Positions 51,782 to 61,233 of a stretch of 64,000 bases of DNA are shown piece after piece; positions within the stretch are counted from its first letter, which is position 1; every line of letters begins with the position of its first letter. Source of the stretch: CAMLIZ01 sp036231905 (GTDB lineage Bacteria; Pseudomonadota; Gammaproteobacteria; Burkholderiales; Burkholderiaceae_C); assembly GCF_036231905.1 (NCBI RefSeq), contig NZ_JAZARE010000003.1:248001-312000 (forward strand). Reading direction: 5' to 3'. The notes under the pieces were generated by a model that was not told the DNA's origin, ran no database searches, and saw nothing but the letters and a program-made list of their open reading frames with translations. The translations under genes and the position numbers were made by a program.

Positions 51782-53680
51782 GTGCCGTACGCTCGGCCTG
51801 TGCTGCACCAAGGCAACCTTCCCCCGCGGACGGCGCAGCGGCGTGCGTTGACCGCGCTGCTGGCCTTGCTGGCCTGCGTGGCGCTGGTCGGCAGTGTCTA
51901 CGGCTGGTCGGTCCGAAGCGGCACCCGGCAGCTGCACCGGGACGCCGAGCGCAGGCTGGCGTTCCTGTCGAACGATCTCGCTTCGGCACTCGACAAGTAC
52001 GACACCCTGCCCGCAGTGCTGGCCAGCCATACCGAGTTGGTGGCCACACTGCGCGACGCCAGCGACGCCGGCCAGCGCCAGAGGGTCAACGAGCTGCTGG
52101 AGCGCCTGGCGCAGGAGACACACGTGAACGCGGTGTACCTGATGGACGCGGGCGGCACCACCGTCGCAGCCAGCAACTGGCGCACGCCGCGCAGCTTCGT
52201 CGGGCAGAACTATGCCTTCCGGCCGTACTTTCGCCAGGCTTCGGAAGGCGGCACCGGCCGTTTCTACGCGGTGGGTGCCACCACCGGCGAACCTGGCTAC
52301 TTCCTGGCGCGCGCGGTGCGCCAGCCGTTGACGGCGCCGCCGCTGGGCGTGGTGGCGGTAAAGATCTCGCTCGACGACATCGAGGCCAACTGGGCCCGCA
52401 GCGGCGAGCGCCTGGCCCTGCTCGATGCCCACGGCGTGGTGTTCCTCGCCAGCCGGCCGTCCTGGAAGTTCCACGGCATGGATCCCCTGCCGGGCGAGGT
52501 GCTAGCGGTCATCCGCTCCGCGCAGCAGTACGGCGACCGCGCGTTGCAGCCGCTGCCGCTGCAGCCGCTGGCGAGCCTTGGCTTCGAAGGCCTGGTGCAG
52601 CTGGCCGAAGGCGCACGCCCGGGGCCGGCACTCCTGGTGCATCGACAGCCGGTGGGGCGGATGGACTGGACGCTGGTCTCTTTTTCCGACGTGGGCGAGG
52701 TGCAGCACCTGGCGCGCGGCTACGCGATTGCCACCGCCTTTGGCTGCGGCTTCGTTCTGCTGGGGTTGCAGCATGCGCGCCTGCGCCGCCGCGGCGACGA
52801 AGAGCGCCGCATCGCAAGGCGCGCGCTCGAGCGCGCCGATGCGCAGCTGGAGCAGCGCATCGGGCAACGCACCGCCGTGCTGCTGGAAGCGAACCACGAA
52901 CTGGCCCGCAAGCTGGCCGAGATCGATTGCACGCAACGCACGCTGCGCGCGACGCAGGACGAGCTGGTGCAGGCGGGCAAGCTCGCCGTGCTGGGGCAGA
53001 TGGCGGCCAGCATCACGCACGAGATCAACCAGCCGCTGACCGCGCTGCGAGCCCTGAACGACAACGCGGTCGTGCTGCTCGAACGCGGCGACCAGCCGGC
53101 GGTGCGCGGCAACCTGCAATTGGTGGACGCGCTGGCGCAGCGCATCGGCGGCATCGTCTCGCAGCTGAAAGGCTTTGCGCGCAAGGACGACCTGCGGCAG
53201 GAGCCGGTCGCCTTGGCCCCGGTCATCGACATGGCCGTCGCGCTGGTGGCCGCCAACGTGCAGCAGGAAGGCGTGCGGATCGAGCGTGCGGCGGTGGATG
53301 CGGCACTGGTCGTGCAAGGGCAGGCAGTTCGCATAGAGCAGGTGCTGGTGAACCTGCTGCGCAACGCGATCGACGCATCCCGCCTCACGGGTGACAGGCA
53401 CATCGAGCTGCAGGTTCGCAGTGATGGGAACATGGTGAGCGTCGCGGTGGCTGACCGTGGGCCCGGCATCGCGCCCGATGTGCGCGAGCGCCTGTTCGAG
53501 CCGTTCTTCACCACCAAGGCCGCGGGCCAGGGCCTCGGGCTCGGGCTGGCGATCTCGGCCTCGATCGCCAATGCCCTGGGCGGCACGTTGACGGCGCAGG
53601 ACCGGCCGGGCGGTGGCACCATCTTTACGCTGTCGATGCGCGCGGCCTGCGTAAACAGCCCCGAGGCCACGCAAGCATGA
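51782..53680 (+). CDS. DctB-like sensor histidine kinase
   Basis: The protein has 632 residues from a GTG at 51782; a GTG at 51800 is possible. TM1 is ~22-42 (LTALLALLACVALVGSVYGW). A large periplasmic double-Cache-like domain follows (LPAVLASHTELVATLRD; NYAFRPYFRQASEGGTGRFYAVGATTGEPGYFLARAV). TM2 is ~315-334. A coiled coil leads to HisKA (QMAASITHEINQPLTALRAL) and HATPase (NLLRNAIDASR; DRGPGI; GLGLGLAISASI). HEINQPL and the architecture are those of DctB. It probably senses a carboxylate, perhaps delivered by the Bug protein 51 bases upstream, and phosphorylates the next gene product. Confidence 0.9.
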   Translation: MPYARPVLHQGNLPPRTAQRRALTALLALLACVALVGSVYGWSVRSGTRQLHRDAERRLAFLSNDLASALDKYDTLPAVLASHTELVATLRDASDAGQRQRVNELLERLAQETHVNAVYLMDAGGTTVAASNWRTPRSFVGQNYAFRPYFRQASEGGTGRFYAVGATTGEPGYFLARAVRQPLTAPPLGVVAVKISLDDIEANWARSGERLALLDAHGVVFLASRPSWKFHGMDPLPGEVLAVIRSAQQYGDRALQPLPLQPLASLGFEGLVQLAEGARPGPALLVHRQPVGRMDWTLVSFSDVGEVQHLARGYAIATAFGCGFVLLGLQHARLRRRGDEERRIARRALERADAQLEQRIGQRTAVLLEANHELARKLAEIDCTQRTLRATQDELVQAGKLAVLGQMAASITHEINQPLTALRALNDNAVVLLERGDQPAVRGNLQLVDALAQRIGGIVSQLKGFARKDDLRQEPVALAPVIDMAVALVAANVQQEGVRIERAAVDAALVVQGQAVRIEQVLVNLLRNAIDASRLTGDRHIELQVRSDGNMVSVAVADRGPGIAPDVRERLFEPFFTTKAAGQGLGLGLAISASIANALGGTLTAQDRPGGGTIFTLSMRAACVNSPEATQA

Positions 53681-55044
53681 CAGCCGCCACGACGAGCGCC
53701 GAAGTGCTGCTGGTGGAGGACGACCTGGGCGTCCAGATGGCTGCCGCGCAGACGCTGCGCCTGGGCGGCTTCCAGGTGAGTTGCTGCACCAGCGCGGAAG
53801 AGGCGCTGCGCCGCATCGGCCCGGGTTACGCGGGCATCGTGATCTCCGACGTCCGGCTGCCGGGCCGCGACGGCCTGGCGCTGCTGCGCGAGCTGCGCCG
53901 CACCGACCCCGAGCTGCCGGTGGCGCTGGTCACGGGCCACGGCGACGTCGCCATGGCGGTGGAGGCCATGCGAGAAGGTGCCTGGGACTTCATCGAGAAG
54001 CCCTTCTCCTCCGATCGGCTGAACGAAGTGGCGCGGCGGGCGCATGCACAGCGCCGGTTGGTGCTGGAGAACCGGCGCCTGAAGGCCGCACTGGGCGGCG
54101 GCGCCGGCGCCCGGCTGCTCGGCACGTCGGCCGCCATGGAGCACGTTCGGACGCTGGTGGCCACCTTGGGAGCCGCCGGCGTCGACGTCCTGATCGAGGG
54201 CGAAACGGGCACGGGCAAGGAGCTGGTGGCACGGGCGCTGCACGACGCCAGCGGCGCCAGCGGACCGTTCGTGGCCATCAATTGCGGCGCGCTGCCGGAA
54301 ACGGTGTTCGAGGCCGAGATCTTCGGCGCCGAGCCGGGGGCCTACACCGGCGCCAGCAAGCGCCGCATCGGTCGGCTGGAACACGCCGGCGACGGTACCG
54401 TGTTCCTCGACGAGATCGAATCCATGCCGCTGGCAGGGCAGGTGAAGCTGCTGCGCGTGCTGCAGGAGCGCACCGTGGAGCGGCTGGGCTCCAACACCAG
54501 CGTGCCACTGCAATGCCGCGTGGTCGCCGCCACCAAGGTCGATTTGCGCAAGCTGGCAGCCCAGGGCCGCTTCCGCGACGACCTGTACTACCGGCTCAAC
54601 GTGGCCACCGTCAGCGTGCCACCGCTGCGCGCGCGGCGCGAGGACATCCCTCTGCTGCTGACCCACTTTGCCGAGGCCGCCGCGCTGCGCTTTGGCCGCC
54701 CGGTGCCGCAGTGGAGCGCAGCGCAGTTGAGCGAGTGGCAGCTTCGGGAGTGGCCGGGCAACGTGCGCGAGCTGCACAACTTCGCCGACCGCTGGGTGCT
54801 CGGCGTGGAAGCCGCTTCCGACGCCATGGCCCTGCCGGCCGACACAGGGCTGTGCGAACAGGTCGACGCGTTCGAGCGCAGCCTGATCGACAAGGCGCTC
54901 AGACAGGCCCAGGGCAGCGTTGCACGTGCCGCCGAAGCGCTTGCCGTGCCGCGCAAGACGCTGCACGACAAGCTCAAGCGGCTGGGCCTGGTGGTGCAGG
55001 CCTACCGCGCCGGGCACTCGCACGTCGACAGCGACGAGGTTTAG
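53677..55044 (+). CDS. DctD-like sigma-54-dependent response regulator
   Basis: The protein has 455 residues, its ATG overlapping the kinase stop by four bases. The receiver has Asp58 in IVISDVRLPGRDG and FIEKPFSSDRL. The AAA+ domain has Walker A GETGTGKE, the sigma-54-contact loop as GAYTGA (rather than GAFTGA), Walker B VFLDEIESMPL and the arginine-finger region FRDDLYYRLNV. A Fis-type helix-turn-helix ends it (GSVARAAEALAVPRKTLHDKLKRLGL). It should activate the promoter at 50704 and possibly distant carboxylate transport genes. Confidence 0.93.
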   Translation: MTAATTSAEVLLVEDDLGVQMAAAQTLRLGGFQVSCCTSAEEALRRIGPGYAGIVISDVRLPGRDGLALLRELRRTDPELPVALVTGHGDVAMAVEAMREGAWDFIEKPFSSDRLNEVARRAHAQRRLVLENRRLKAALGGGAGARLLGTSAAMEHVRTLVATLGAAGVDVLIEGETGTGKELVARALHDASGASGPFVAINCGALPETVFEAEIFGAEPGAYTGASKRRIGRLEHAGDGTVFLDEIESMPLAGQVKLLRVLQERTVERLGSNTSVPLQCRVVAATKVDLRKLAAQGRFRDDLYYRLNVATVSVPPLRARREDIPLLLTHFAEAAALRFGRPVPQWSAAQLSEWQLREWPGNVRELHNFADRWVLGVEAASDAMALPADTGLCEQVDAFERSLIDKALRQAQGSVARAAEALAVPRKTLHDKLKRLGLVVQAYRAGHSHVDSDEV

Positions 55045-55126
55045 GGTCTTTGTGCATCGGCAGCCGGCGTGCGCTCAGGAAGGCTATCTTCGCCGCACTC
55101 GTTTCTCCGATTGAAAGTCATCTGCC

Positions 55127-56485
55127 GTGCCAACCACTCCCGACACCGCCGTTCCCATCACCCTCGTCAGCGCGGCCGACCTGCCCGCCTGGCTGGAAGC
55201 CCACCCCGCTCAGCGCGCCTGGCTCAGCGCCACCGGCTTCAAGGCGCGCCCCGGCAGCTTTGCCCTCGTGCCGGGCGCCAATGGTGAGTTGGGCCAGGTA
55301 TTGGCCGCCCCCGCCGAGGGCGCGCCGGTGTGGGCCCTGGCCGCCTTGCCGAATGCGCTGCCCGAAGGCCGCTACCGGCTGGACTCGGCTCTCGCCCCGG
55401 CCGACGCGACCGCGGCTGCATTGGGATGGGCGCTCGCCTCGTATGCCTTCACCCGCTATCGCGCGGCCAAGCGTGCGCCTGCGCAGCTCGATCTCCCAGC
55501 GGGTGCCGACGCGGCCGAGGTGGCCCGCCTGCAAGGCGCCGTGTCGCTGGCGCGCGACCTGATCAACACGCCGGCCGAGGACCTGGGGCCGGAGCACCTG
55601 GCCGCGGCCGCGCGGGCAGTGGCGGAACGCAGCGGCGCGCAGCTGAGCGTGATCCGCGGCGACGATCTGCTGGCGCAGAACTACCCCACGGTGCATGCCG
55701 TCGGCCGCGCCAGCACCCGGGCACCCGTGCTGATCGACCTGCGCTGGGGCGACGCCTCGGCGCCCAGGGTCACGCTGGTCGGCAAGGGCGTGTGTTTCGA
55801 CACCGGCGGGCTGGACCTGAAAACCGCGGCCGGCATGCTGCACATGAAGAAGGACATGGGCGGCGCCGCCATCACACTGGGCCTGGCGCAGGCGCTCATG
55901 GACGCCGGCGCGCCCATCCGCCTGCGGGTGCTGATCCCCGCGGTGGACAACGCGGTGGCCGGCAATGCCATCCGCCCGCTGGACATCGTGCGCACCCGTT
56001 CGGGCAAGACGGTGGAGATTGGCAACACCGACGCCGAAGGCCGCCTGATCCTGTGCGACGCGCTGTGGGAAGCCGACACCGAAGAGCCCGACCTGCTGGT
56101 GGACGTCGCCACGCTCACCGGCGCGGCCCGCGTGGCACTGGGGCCGGACCTGCAGGCGCTGTTCTGCGACGACGAGGCGGCGGCCCAGGCGCTGCAGCAG
56201 GCCGGCATGGCGGCGGGCGACCCGATGTGGCGCCTGCCGCTGTGGAAGCCCTACCTGAAGAATCTGGACGCCAAGATCGCCGACTTGAAGAACGTGTCCG
56301 GCAGCCCGCATGGCGGCGCGATCTACGCGGCGCTGTACCTGTCCGAATTCGTCTCAAAGGCCCGCACCTGGGCTCACCTGGACGTGGCGGGCTCCAACGA
56401 CAAGGCGCAACCCGGCCGGCCTGAAGGCGGCGAGGCCACCGGCCTGCGGGCCCTGTACAGCTACATCCGCCAGCGCTACGGTTGA
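55127..56485 (+). CDS. M17 leucyl aminopeptidase family protein
   Basis: The protein has 452 residues from a GTG at 55127. The N-terminal domain is followed by the catalytic M17 domain: VTLVGKGVCFDTGGLDLKTAAGMLHMKKDMGG (metal-binding Lys and Asp), AGNAIRPLDIV and the family signature NTDAEGRLIL. It is about 50 residues shorter than classical PepA, matching the short PepA-like/PepB subgroup. It removes N-terminal residues from peptides in the cytoplasm with two metal ions. Its last 10 bases overlap the end of the convergent ispF gene. Confidence 0.92.
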   Translation: MPTTPDTAVPITLVSAADLPAWLEAHPAQRAWLSATGFKARPGSFALVPGANGELGQVLAAPAEGAPVWALAALPNALPEGRYRLDSALAPADATAAALGWALASYAFTRYRAAKRAPAQLDLPAGADAAEVARLQGAVSLARDLINTPAEDLGPEHLAAAARAVAERSGAQLSVIRGDDLLAQNYPTVHAVGRASTRAPVLIDLRWGDASAPRVTLVGKGVCFDTGGLDLKTAAGMLHMKKDMGGAAITLGLAQALMDAGAPIRLRVLIPAVDNAVAGNAIRPLDIVRTRSGKTVEIGNTDAEGRLILCDALWEADTEEPDLLVDVATLTGAARVALGPDLQALFCDDEAAAQALQQAGMAAGDPMWRLPLWKPYLKNLDAKIADLKNVSGSPHGGAIYAALYLSEFVSKARTWAHLDVAGSNDKAQPGRPEGGEATGLRALYSYIRQRYG

Positions 56486-56973
56486 ACTGGCGCAGCGCGG
56501 CGCACCAGCAGGCACACCGCGCGCGCTTCAATGGCCCGGCCCTCACCCACCGGGCCCATCTTCTCCGCGGTCTTCGCTTTCACGTTCACCCGATCGCGCG
56601 CGATCGCCAGGGCGCTGGCGATGGCCTGCTGCATGGCCGGGATGTGCGACGCCATCCTGGGCGCCTGGGCCACGATGGTGCTGTCCACGTTCACCAGCTC
56701 GTAGCCGGCTTCGCGCACCCGCCGCGCGGCCTCGGCCAGCAGCACCCGTGAATCGGCGCCCTTGAACTGCGCGTCGGTGTCCGGGAAGTGGCGGCCGATG
56801 TCGCCCAGCCCCGCGCCGCCCAGCAGCGCGTCGGTGATCGCATGCAGCAGCGCATCCGCATCCGAATGGCCGAGCAGGCCGTGGGTGTGCGGGATGGTCA
56901 CGCCGCCCAGCACCAGCGGCCGGCCGGTGACCAGCTGGTGCGTGTCCCAGCCTTCGCCGATTCTCAGGTCCAT
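56476..56973 (-). CDS. ispF: 2-C-methyl-D-erythritol 2,4-cyclodiphosphate synthase
   Basis: The protein has 165 residues from the ATG at 56973. Signatures: RIGEGWDTHQLVTGRPLVLGGV (zinc-binding Asp/His), GLLGHSDADALLHAITDALLG, DIGRHFPDTDAQFKGADS and NVKAKTAEKMGPVGEGRAIEARAV. GEGWDTH replaces the more common GxGxDxH spacing but keeps the ligands. It performs the fifth step of the MEP isoprenoid pathway. Its start overlaps the ispD stop by 10 bases, giving the usual ispD-ispF pair. Confidence 0.96.
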   Translation of the reverse strand: MDLRIGEGWDTHQLVTGRPLVLGGVTIPHTHGLLGHSDADALLHAITDALLGGAGLGDIGRHFPDTDAQFKGADSRVLLAEAARRVREAGYELVNVDSTIVAQAPRMASHIPAMQQAIASALAIARDRVNVKAKTAEKMGPVGEGRAIEARAVCLLVRRAAPVQP

Positions 56974-57695
56974 GCTGCGGCTCCTGTGTCGAGGTTGCGG
57001 GTGGTGAGCAGGCGCTGCGCGAGTTCGAAGTCGCCGGGCCAGGTGAGCTTGAAGTTCTCCGCCTCGCCGCGCACCAGCTTCGGCGCATGGCCCAGCGCTT
57101 CCACCGCACTGGCCTCGTCCGTCACCGCGACGCCCGCATGGGCGAGCGCGGGCTGCAGCAGGCCGATGCGGAACATCTGCGGCGTCTGCGCGGCCCACTT
57201 GTGGGCCCGGTCCACCGTGGCGGCCACGCGACCCTCGTGTTCCTGCTTGAGCGTGTCGGCCACCGGCAGGGCCAGCAGGCCGCCCACCTCGTCGTCATGG
57301 CAGGCGTCGATCAGGCGCTGCACCCATTCCGGCCGCAACAGGCAGCGGGCCGCGTCGTGCACCAGCACCCAGTCGTGCGGCTGGGCACCCCGGGCCAGCA
57401 GCTCCTGCAGGCCATGGGCCACCGTGTGCGCCCGCGTGTCGCCCCCGTTGCGGCACACCCATGCGGTCTCACCCACGAAGCCGGGCGCATGCTGCTCGAA
57501 CTGGTCATCGTCGGGGGACAGCACCACCAGGATGCCGCTGAGCTGGGACACGCTAGAAAGCGCGGCCAGCGTGTGCGCCACCACCGACTGGCCGGCCACG
57601 CTGCGGTACTGCTTGGCCAGGCCCGGGCCGGCGCGGCTGCCGGTGCCTGCGCACGGCACCAGGGCAAAACAACGGGGAAGGGTTCCTATCTGCAT
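56964..57695 (-). CDS. ispD: 2-C-methyl-D-erythritol 4-phosphate cytidylyltransferase
   Basis: The protein has 243 residues from the ATG at 57695 (MQIGTLPRCFALVPCAGTGSRAG); the frame to 57824 is an extension across mfd's leader. The nucleotide-binding loop is ALVPCAGTGSRAGPGLAKQY; VLVHDAARCLLRPEW and AAQTPQMFR are IspD signatures, and VTDEASAVEALGHAPKLVRGEAENFKLTWPGD closes the active site. It makes CDP-methylerythritol in the MEP pathway. It is divergent from mfd. Confidence 0.96.
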   Translation of the reverse strand: MQIGTLPRCFALVPCAGTGSRAGPGLAKQYRSVAGQSVVAHTLAALSSVSQLSGILVVLSPDDDQFEQHAPGFVGETAWVCRNGGDTRAHTVAHGLQELLARGAQPHDWVLVHDAARCLLRPEWVQRLIDACHDDEVGGLLALPVADTLKQEHEGRVAATVDRAHKWAAQTPQMFRIGLLQPALAHAGVAVTDEASAVEALGHAPKLVRGEAENFKLTWPGDFELAQRLLTTRNLDTGAAAWT

Positions 57696-57721
57696 CGCCG
57701 GCGATTGTCTCGCAGCCTCCC

Positions 57722-57763
57722 TACAATGACCTCGAACGCCCCCCGTCCTTTCGCCGGGGGGCG
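57722..57763 (+). promoter_or_regulatory. mfd promoter -10 and 5' leader hairpin
   Basis: TACAAT (57722-57727) is a near-consensus -10; no clear -35 is seen. The predicted start would be near 57735, immediately before a perfect 9-base stem CGCCCCCCG (57737-57745) / CGGGGGGCG (57755-57763). The mRNA would thus begin with a very stable hairpin, ending 23 bases before the mfd ATG. Confidence 0.5.
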
Positions 57764-57786
57764 ATTGCCATTGGTGCCGTTCCTCC

Positions 57787-60700
57787 ATGCAGCTCCCTTC
57801 CATCGCCCGCGGCAAACGCTTCACCCTCCCCCGCCCGATCGGTTCTGCCGACGCCCTGCTGCTGGCCCGTCATGCACAGGCGCAGGCCGCCCACCGCACG
57901 ATGCTGTGCATCGTCACTGCCGACCCGTCCGACGCCCAGCGGCTGGAAGACGAACTTCCGTTTTTTGCGCCCGAGCTGCGGGTGGCGGTGTTCCCCGACT
58001 GGGAGACCCTGCCCTATGACACGTTCTCGCCGCACCAGGACCTGATCTCCGAGCGCCTGGCCACGCTGTGGCGCATCCGCCAGGGCGATGTGGATGTGGT
58101 GTTGCTGCCGGCCACCACGGCCCTCACCCGCCTGGCGCCACCGAGCTTTCTGGCCGGCTACACCTTCCACTTCAAGCAGAAGGAAAAGCTGGACGAGGCC
58201 GCGCTCAAGGCCCAGCTCACGCTGGCCGGCTACAACCATGTGAGCCAGGTGGTGTCGCCGGGCGAATACGCGGTGCGCGGCGGCCTGATCGACCTGTTCC
58301 CTATGGGCTCCAACGTGCCCTACCGGGTGGACCTGTTCGGTGATGAGGTGGACTCCATCCGCACCTTCGATCCGGACTCGCAACGCAGCCTCTACCCAGT
58401 GCCGGAGGTGCGGCTGCTGCCCGGGCGCGAATTCCCGATGGACGAAGGCTCGCGCAACGCCTTCCGGGCGCGCTGGCGCGAAAAGCTGGAGGGCGACCCC
58501 ACCAAGGTGCGCCTCTACAAGGACATAGGCAACGGCATCGCCACCGCCGGCATCGAGTACTACCTGCCGCTGTTCTTCGAGAACACCGCGACCATCTTCG
58601 ACTACCTCGGCGACAACGCCGCCGTGGTGCTGCACGGCGAGGTGGACGAGGCGCTCAAACGCTACTGGGCCGACACCCGCGAGCGCCACCGTTTCCTGCA
58701 GCACGACCCCGAACGGCCCATCCTGCCGCCGGAAGCGCTGTTCCTGAAGCCGGAAGACTTCTTCGGCCTGGCGAACGAACAGGCCACCCTGTCGCTGCGT
58801 GGCAATGAGCCCGTGGACTGGGCTCGCCCCCTGCCCGACGTGAGCGTGGACCGCGGCGCGACCGAGCCGCTGCGCAGCCTGCAAGCGCATCTGGACGGCA
58901 CACCGCACCGCGTGCTGCTGGTGGCCGAAAGCGAAGGCCGGCGCGAGAGCCTGCTGGAGCTGCTGCGCGACCACAGGATCGACCCGCCGAGCGTGGACAC
59001 GCTGGCCGAGTTCGAAGCCAGCGACGAAAAGGTGGCGATCACCGCGGCGCCGCTCGCCGCGGGGTTTTTCTGGCATGAGCCGGGTGAATCGAAGTTCATC
59101 CAGTTCATCACCGAAACCGAGCTCTTCTCCACCGCGCCCAGCAGCCGGCGCCGGCGCAAGCAGGAGCAGGTCAGCAACGTCGATGCGCTGATCAAGGACC
59201 TGTCGGAGCTGAAGATCGGCGACCCGGTGGTGCATGTGAACCACGGGATCGGCCGCTACCAGGGCCTGGAGAACATCGACCTCGGCGAGGGTTTCAGCGA
59301 ATTCCTGGTGCTGGAATATGCCGACAAGGCGACGCTGAAGGTGCCGGTGTCGCAGCTGCACCTGATCAGCCGCTACACCGGCGTGAGCGCCGACGAGGCG
59401 CCGCTGCACCGGCTGGGTTCGGGCCAGTGGGACAAGGCCAGGCGCAAGGCCGCCGAGCAGGTGCGCGACACCGCCGCCGAGCTGCTCAACCTCTACGCCC
59501 GCCGCGCCGCGCGCGAGGGGTATGCCTTCCGCTTCCAGCCACACGACTACGAGGCCTTTGCCGCGAGCTTCGGCTTCGAGGAAACGCCCGACCAGCGCGC
59601 CGCCATCCACGCGGTGATCCAGGACATGATCAGCCCGAAGCCGATGGACCGCCTGGTGTGCGGCGACGTCGGTTTTGGCAAGACGGAAGTGGCCTTGCGC
59701 GCCGCCTTCGTCGCGGTGATCGGCGGCAAGCAGGTCGCGCTGCTCGCGCCCACCACGCTGCTGGCCGAGCAGCATTTCCAGAACATCAGCGACCGCTTCG
59801 GCAAATGGCCGATCAAGGTGGCCGAGCTGTCGCGTTTTCGCTCCAGCAAGGAGATCAAGGCCGCGCTCGAAGGCCTGGAGAACGGCACCATCGACATCGT
59901 GGTCGGCACCCACAAGCTGCTGAGCCAGGACGTGAAGTTCAAGCGCCTGGGCCTGCTGGTCATCGACGAGGAACACCGCTTCGGCGTGCGCCACAAGGAG
60001 GCCATCAAGGCGATGCGCGCCGAGGTGGACGTGCTCACCCTCACCGCCACCCCGATCCCGCGCACCCTGGGCATGGCGCTGGAGGGCCTGCGCGACCTGA
60101 GCGTGATCGCCACCGCACCGCAGCGGCGCCTCGCCATCAAGACCTTCGTGCGCGCCGAGAGCAGCGGCACCATCCGCGAGGCGGTGCTGCGGGAGCTGAA
60201 GCGCGGCGGGCAGGTGTACTTCCTGCACAACGAGGTGGAGACCATCCAGAACCGGGCAACCAAGCTGCAGGAGCTGATCCCCGAAGCCCGCATCGCGGTG
60301 GCGCACGGCCAGATGCCGGAGCGCCAGCTGGAGCATGTGATGCGCGACTTCGTGGCCCAGCGCTTCAACGTGCTGCTGTGCTCCACCATCATCGAGACCG
60401 GCATCGACGTGCCGAGCGCCAACACCATCATCATCTCGCGCGCCGACAAGTTCGGCCTGGCCCAGTTGCACCAGTTGCGCGGCCGCGTGGGCCGCTCGCA
60501 CCACCAGGCGTATGCCTACCTGATGGTGCCCGACATCCAGGGCCTCACCAAGCAGGCCTCGCAGCGGCTGGAGGCCATCCAGGCGATGGAGGAGCTGGGC
60601 TCCGGCTTCTACCTGGCGATGCACGACCTGGAGATCCGCGGCGCCGGCGAGGTGCTGGGCGAGAACCAGAGCGGCAACATGCAGGAGGTGGGCTTCCAGC

Positions 60701-61230
60701 TCTACAACGACATGCTGAGCGAGGCGGTGCGCTCGCTCAAGGCCGGCAGGGAGCCCGACCTGCTGTCGCCCCTGAGCGCCACCACCGAGATCAACCTGCA
60801 TGCGCCTGCGCTGCTGCCCGACGCCTACTGCGGCGACGTGCACACCCGGCTCAACCTCTACAAGCGCCTGGCCACTGCCGACAAGGCGGAGCAGCTCGAT
60901 GCCTTGCTGGAAGAGGTGACCGACCGCTTCGGCAAATTGCCGCCGCAAGGCCAGACCCTGTTCGACACCCACCGGCTGCGCGTGCTGGCCAAGCCCTATG
61001 GCGTGCAGAAGGTGGACGCCGGCCCGCAGGTGATCAGCATCACCTTCCGCCCCAACCCGCCGGTCGACGCGATGGCGATCATCTCGCTGGTGCAGAAGAA
61101 CCGGCACATCAAGCTTGCCGGCAACGACAAGCTGCGCATCGAGAAGGCGCTGCCCGACCCGAAGGACCGGGCACAGACGGTGCGCGATGTGCTGCGCTCG
61201 CTGGGCGCGCCGGTGGCCGCGCCTGCCTGA
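57787..61230 (+). CDS. mfd: Transcription-repair coupling factor
   Basis: The protein has 1147 residues, full length for Mfd. The UvrB-like N-terminal region carries LPYDTFSPHQDLISERLATLW and YAVRGGLIDLFPMGSN. The RNA-polymerase-interaction domain shows IGDPVVHVNHGIGRYQGLENIDLG. The RecG-like translocase has Walker A GDVGFGKTEVA, DEEH box VIDEEHRFGVRHKE, TATPIPRTL and GRVGRSHHQAYAYLM. The TRCF C-terminal domain follows to residue ~1147. It removes RNA polymerase stalled at DNA damage and recruits UvrA. It converges with the response regulator gene, 3 bases apart. Confidence 0.97.
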   Translation: MQLPSIARGKRFTLPRPIGSADALLLARHAQAQAAHRTMLCIVTADPSDAQRLEDELPFFAPELRVAVFPDWETLPYDTFSPHQDLISERLATLWRIRQGDVDVVLLPATTALTRLAPPSFLAGYTFHFKQKEKLDEAALKAQLTLAGYNHVSQVVSPGEYAVRGGLIDLFPMGSNVPYRVDLFGDEVDSIRTFDPDSQRSLYPVPEVRLLPGREFPMDEGSRNAFRARWREKLEGDPTKVRLYKDIGNGIATAGIEYYLPLFFENTATIFDYLGDNAAVVLHGEVDEALKRYWADTRERHRFLQHDPERPILPPEALFLKPEDFFGLANEQATLSLRGNEPVDWARPLPDVSVDRGATEPLRSLQAHLDGTPHRVLLVAESEGRRESLLELLRDHRIDPPSVDTLAEFEASDEKVAITAAPLAAGFFWHEPGESKFIQFITETELFSTAPSSRRRRKQEQVSNVDALIKDLSELKIGDPVVHVNHGIGRYQGLENIDLGEGFSEFLVLEYADKATLKVPVSQLHLISRYTGVSADEAPLHRLGSGQWDKARRKAAEQVRDTAAELLNLYARRAAREGYAFRFQPHDYEAFAASFGFEETPDQRAAIHAVIQDMISPKPMDRLVCGDVGFGKTEVALRAAFVAVIGGKQVALLAPTTLLAEQHFQNISDRFGKWPIKVAELSRFRSSKEIKAALEGLENGTIDIVVGTHKLLSQDVKFKRLGLLVIDEEHRFGVRHKEAIKAMRAEVDVLTLTATPIPRTLGMALEGLRDLSVIATAPQRRLAIKTFVRAESSGTIREAVLRELKRGGQVYFLHNEVETIQNRATKLQELIPEARIAVAHGQMPERQLEHVMRDFVAQRFNVLLCSTIIETGIDVPSANTIIISRADKFGLAQLHQLRGRVGRSHHQAYAYLMVPDIQGLTKQASQRLEAIQAMEELGSGFYLAMHDLEIRGAGEVLGENQSGNMQEVGFQLYNDMLSEAVRSLKAGREPDLLSPLSATTEINLHAPALLPDAYCGDVHTRLNLYKRLATADKAEQLDALLEEVTDRFGKLPPQGQTLFDTHRLRVLAKPYGVQKVDAGPQVISITFRPNPPVDAMAIISLVQKNRHIKLAGNDKLRIEKALPDPKDRAQTVRDVLRSLGAPVAAPA

Positions 61231-61233
61231 GGC

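Noticed and set aside
57721..61107. 1128-residue minus-strand frame opposite mfd
   Set aside because: All Mfd motifs are on the plus strand; the antisense frame is low-complexity and matches nothing.
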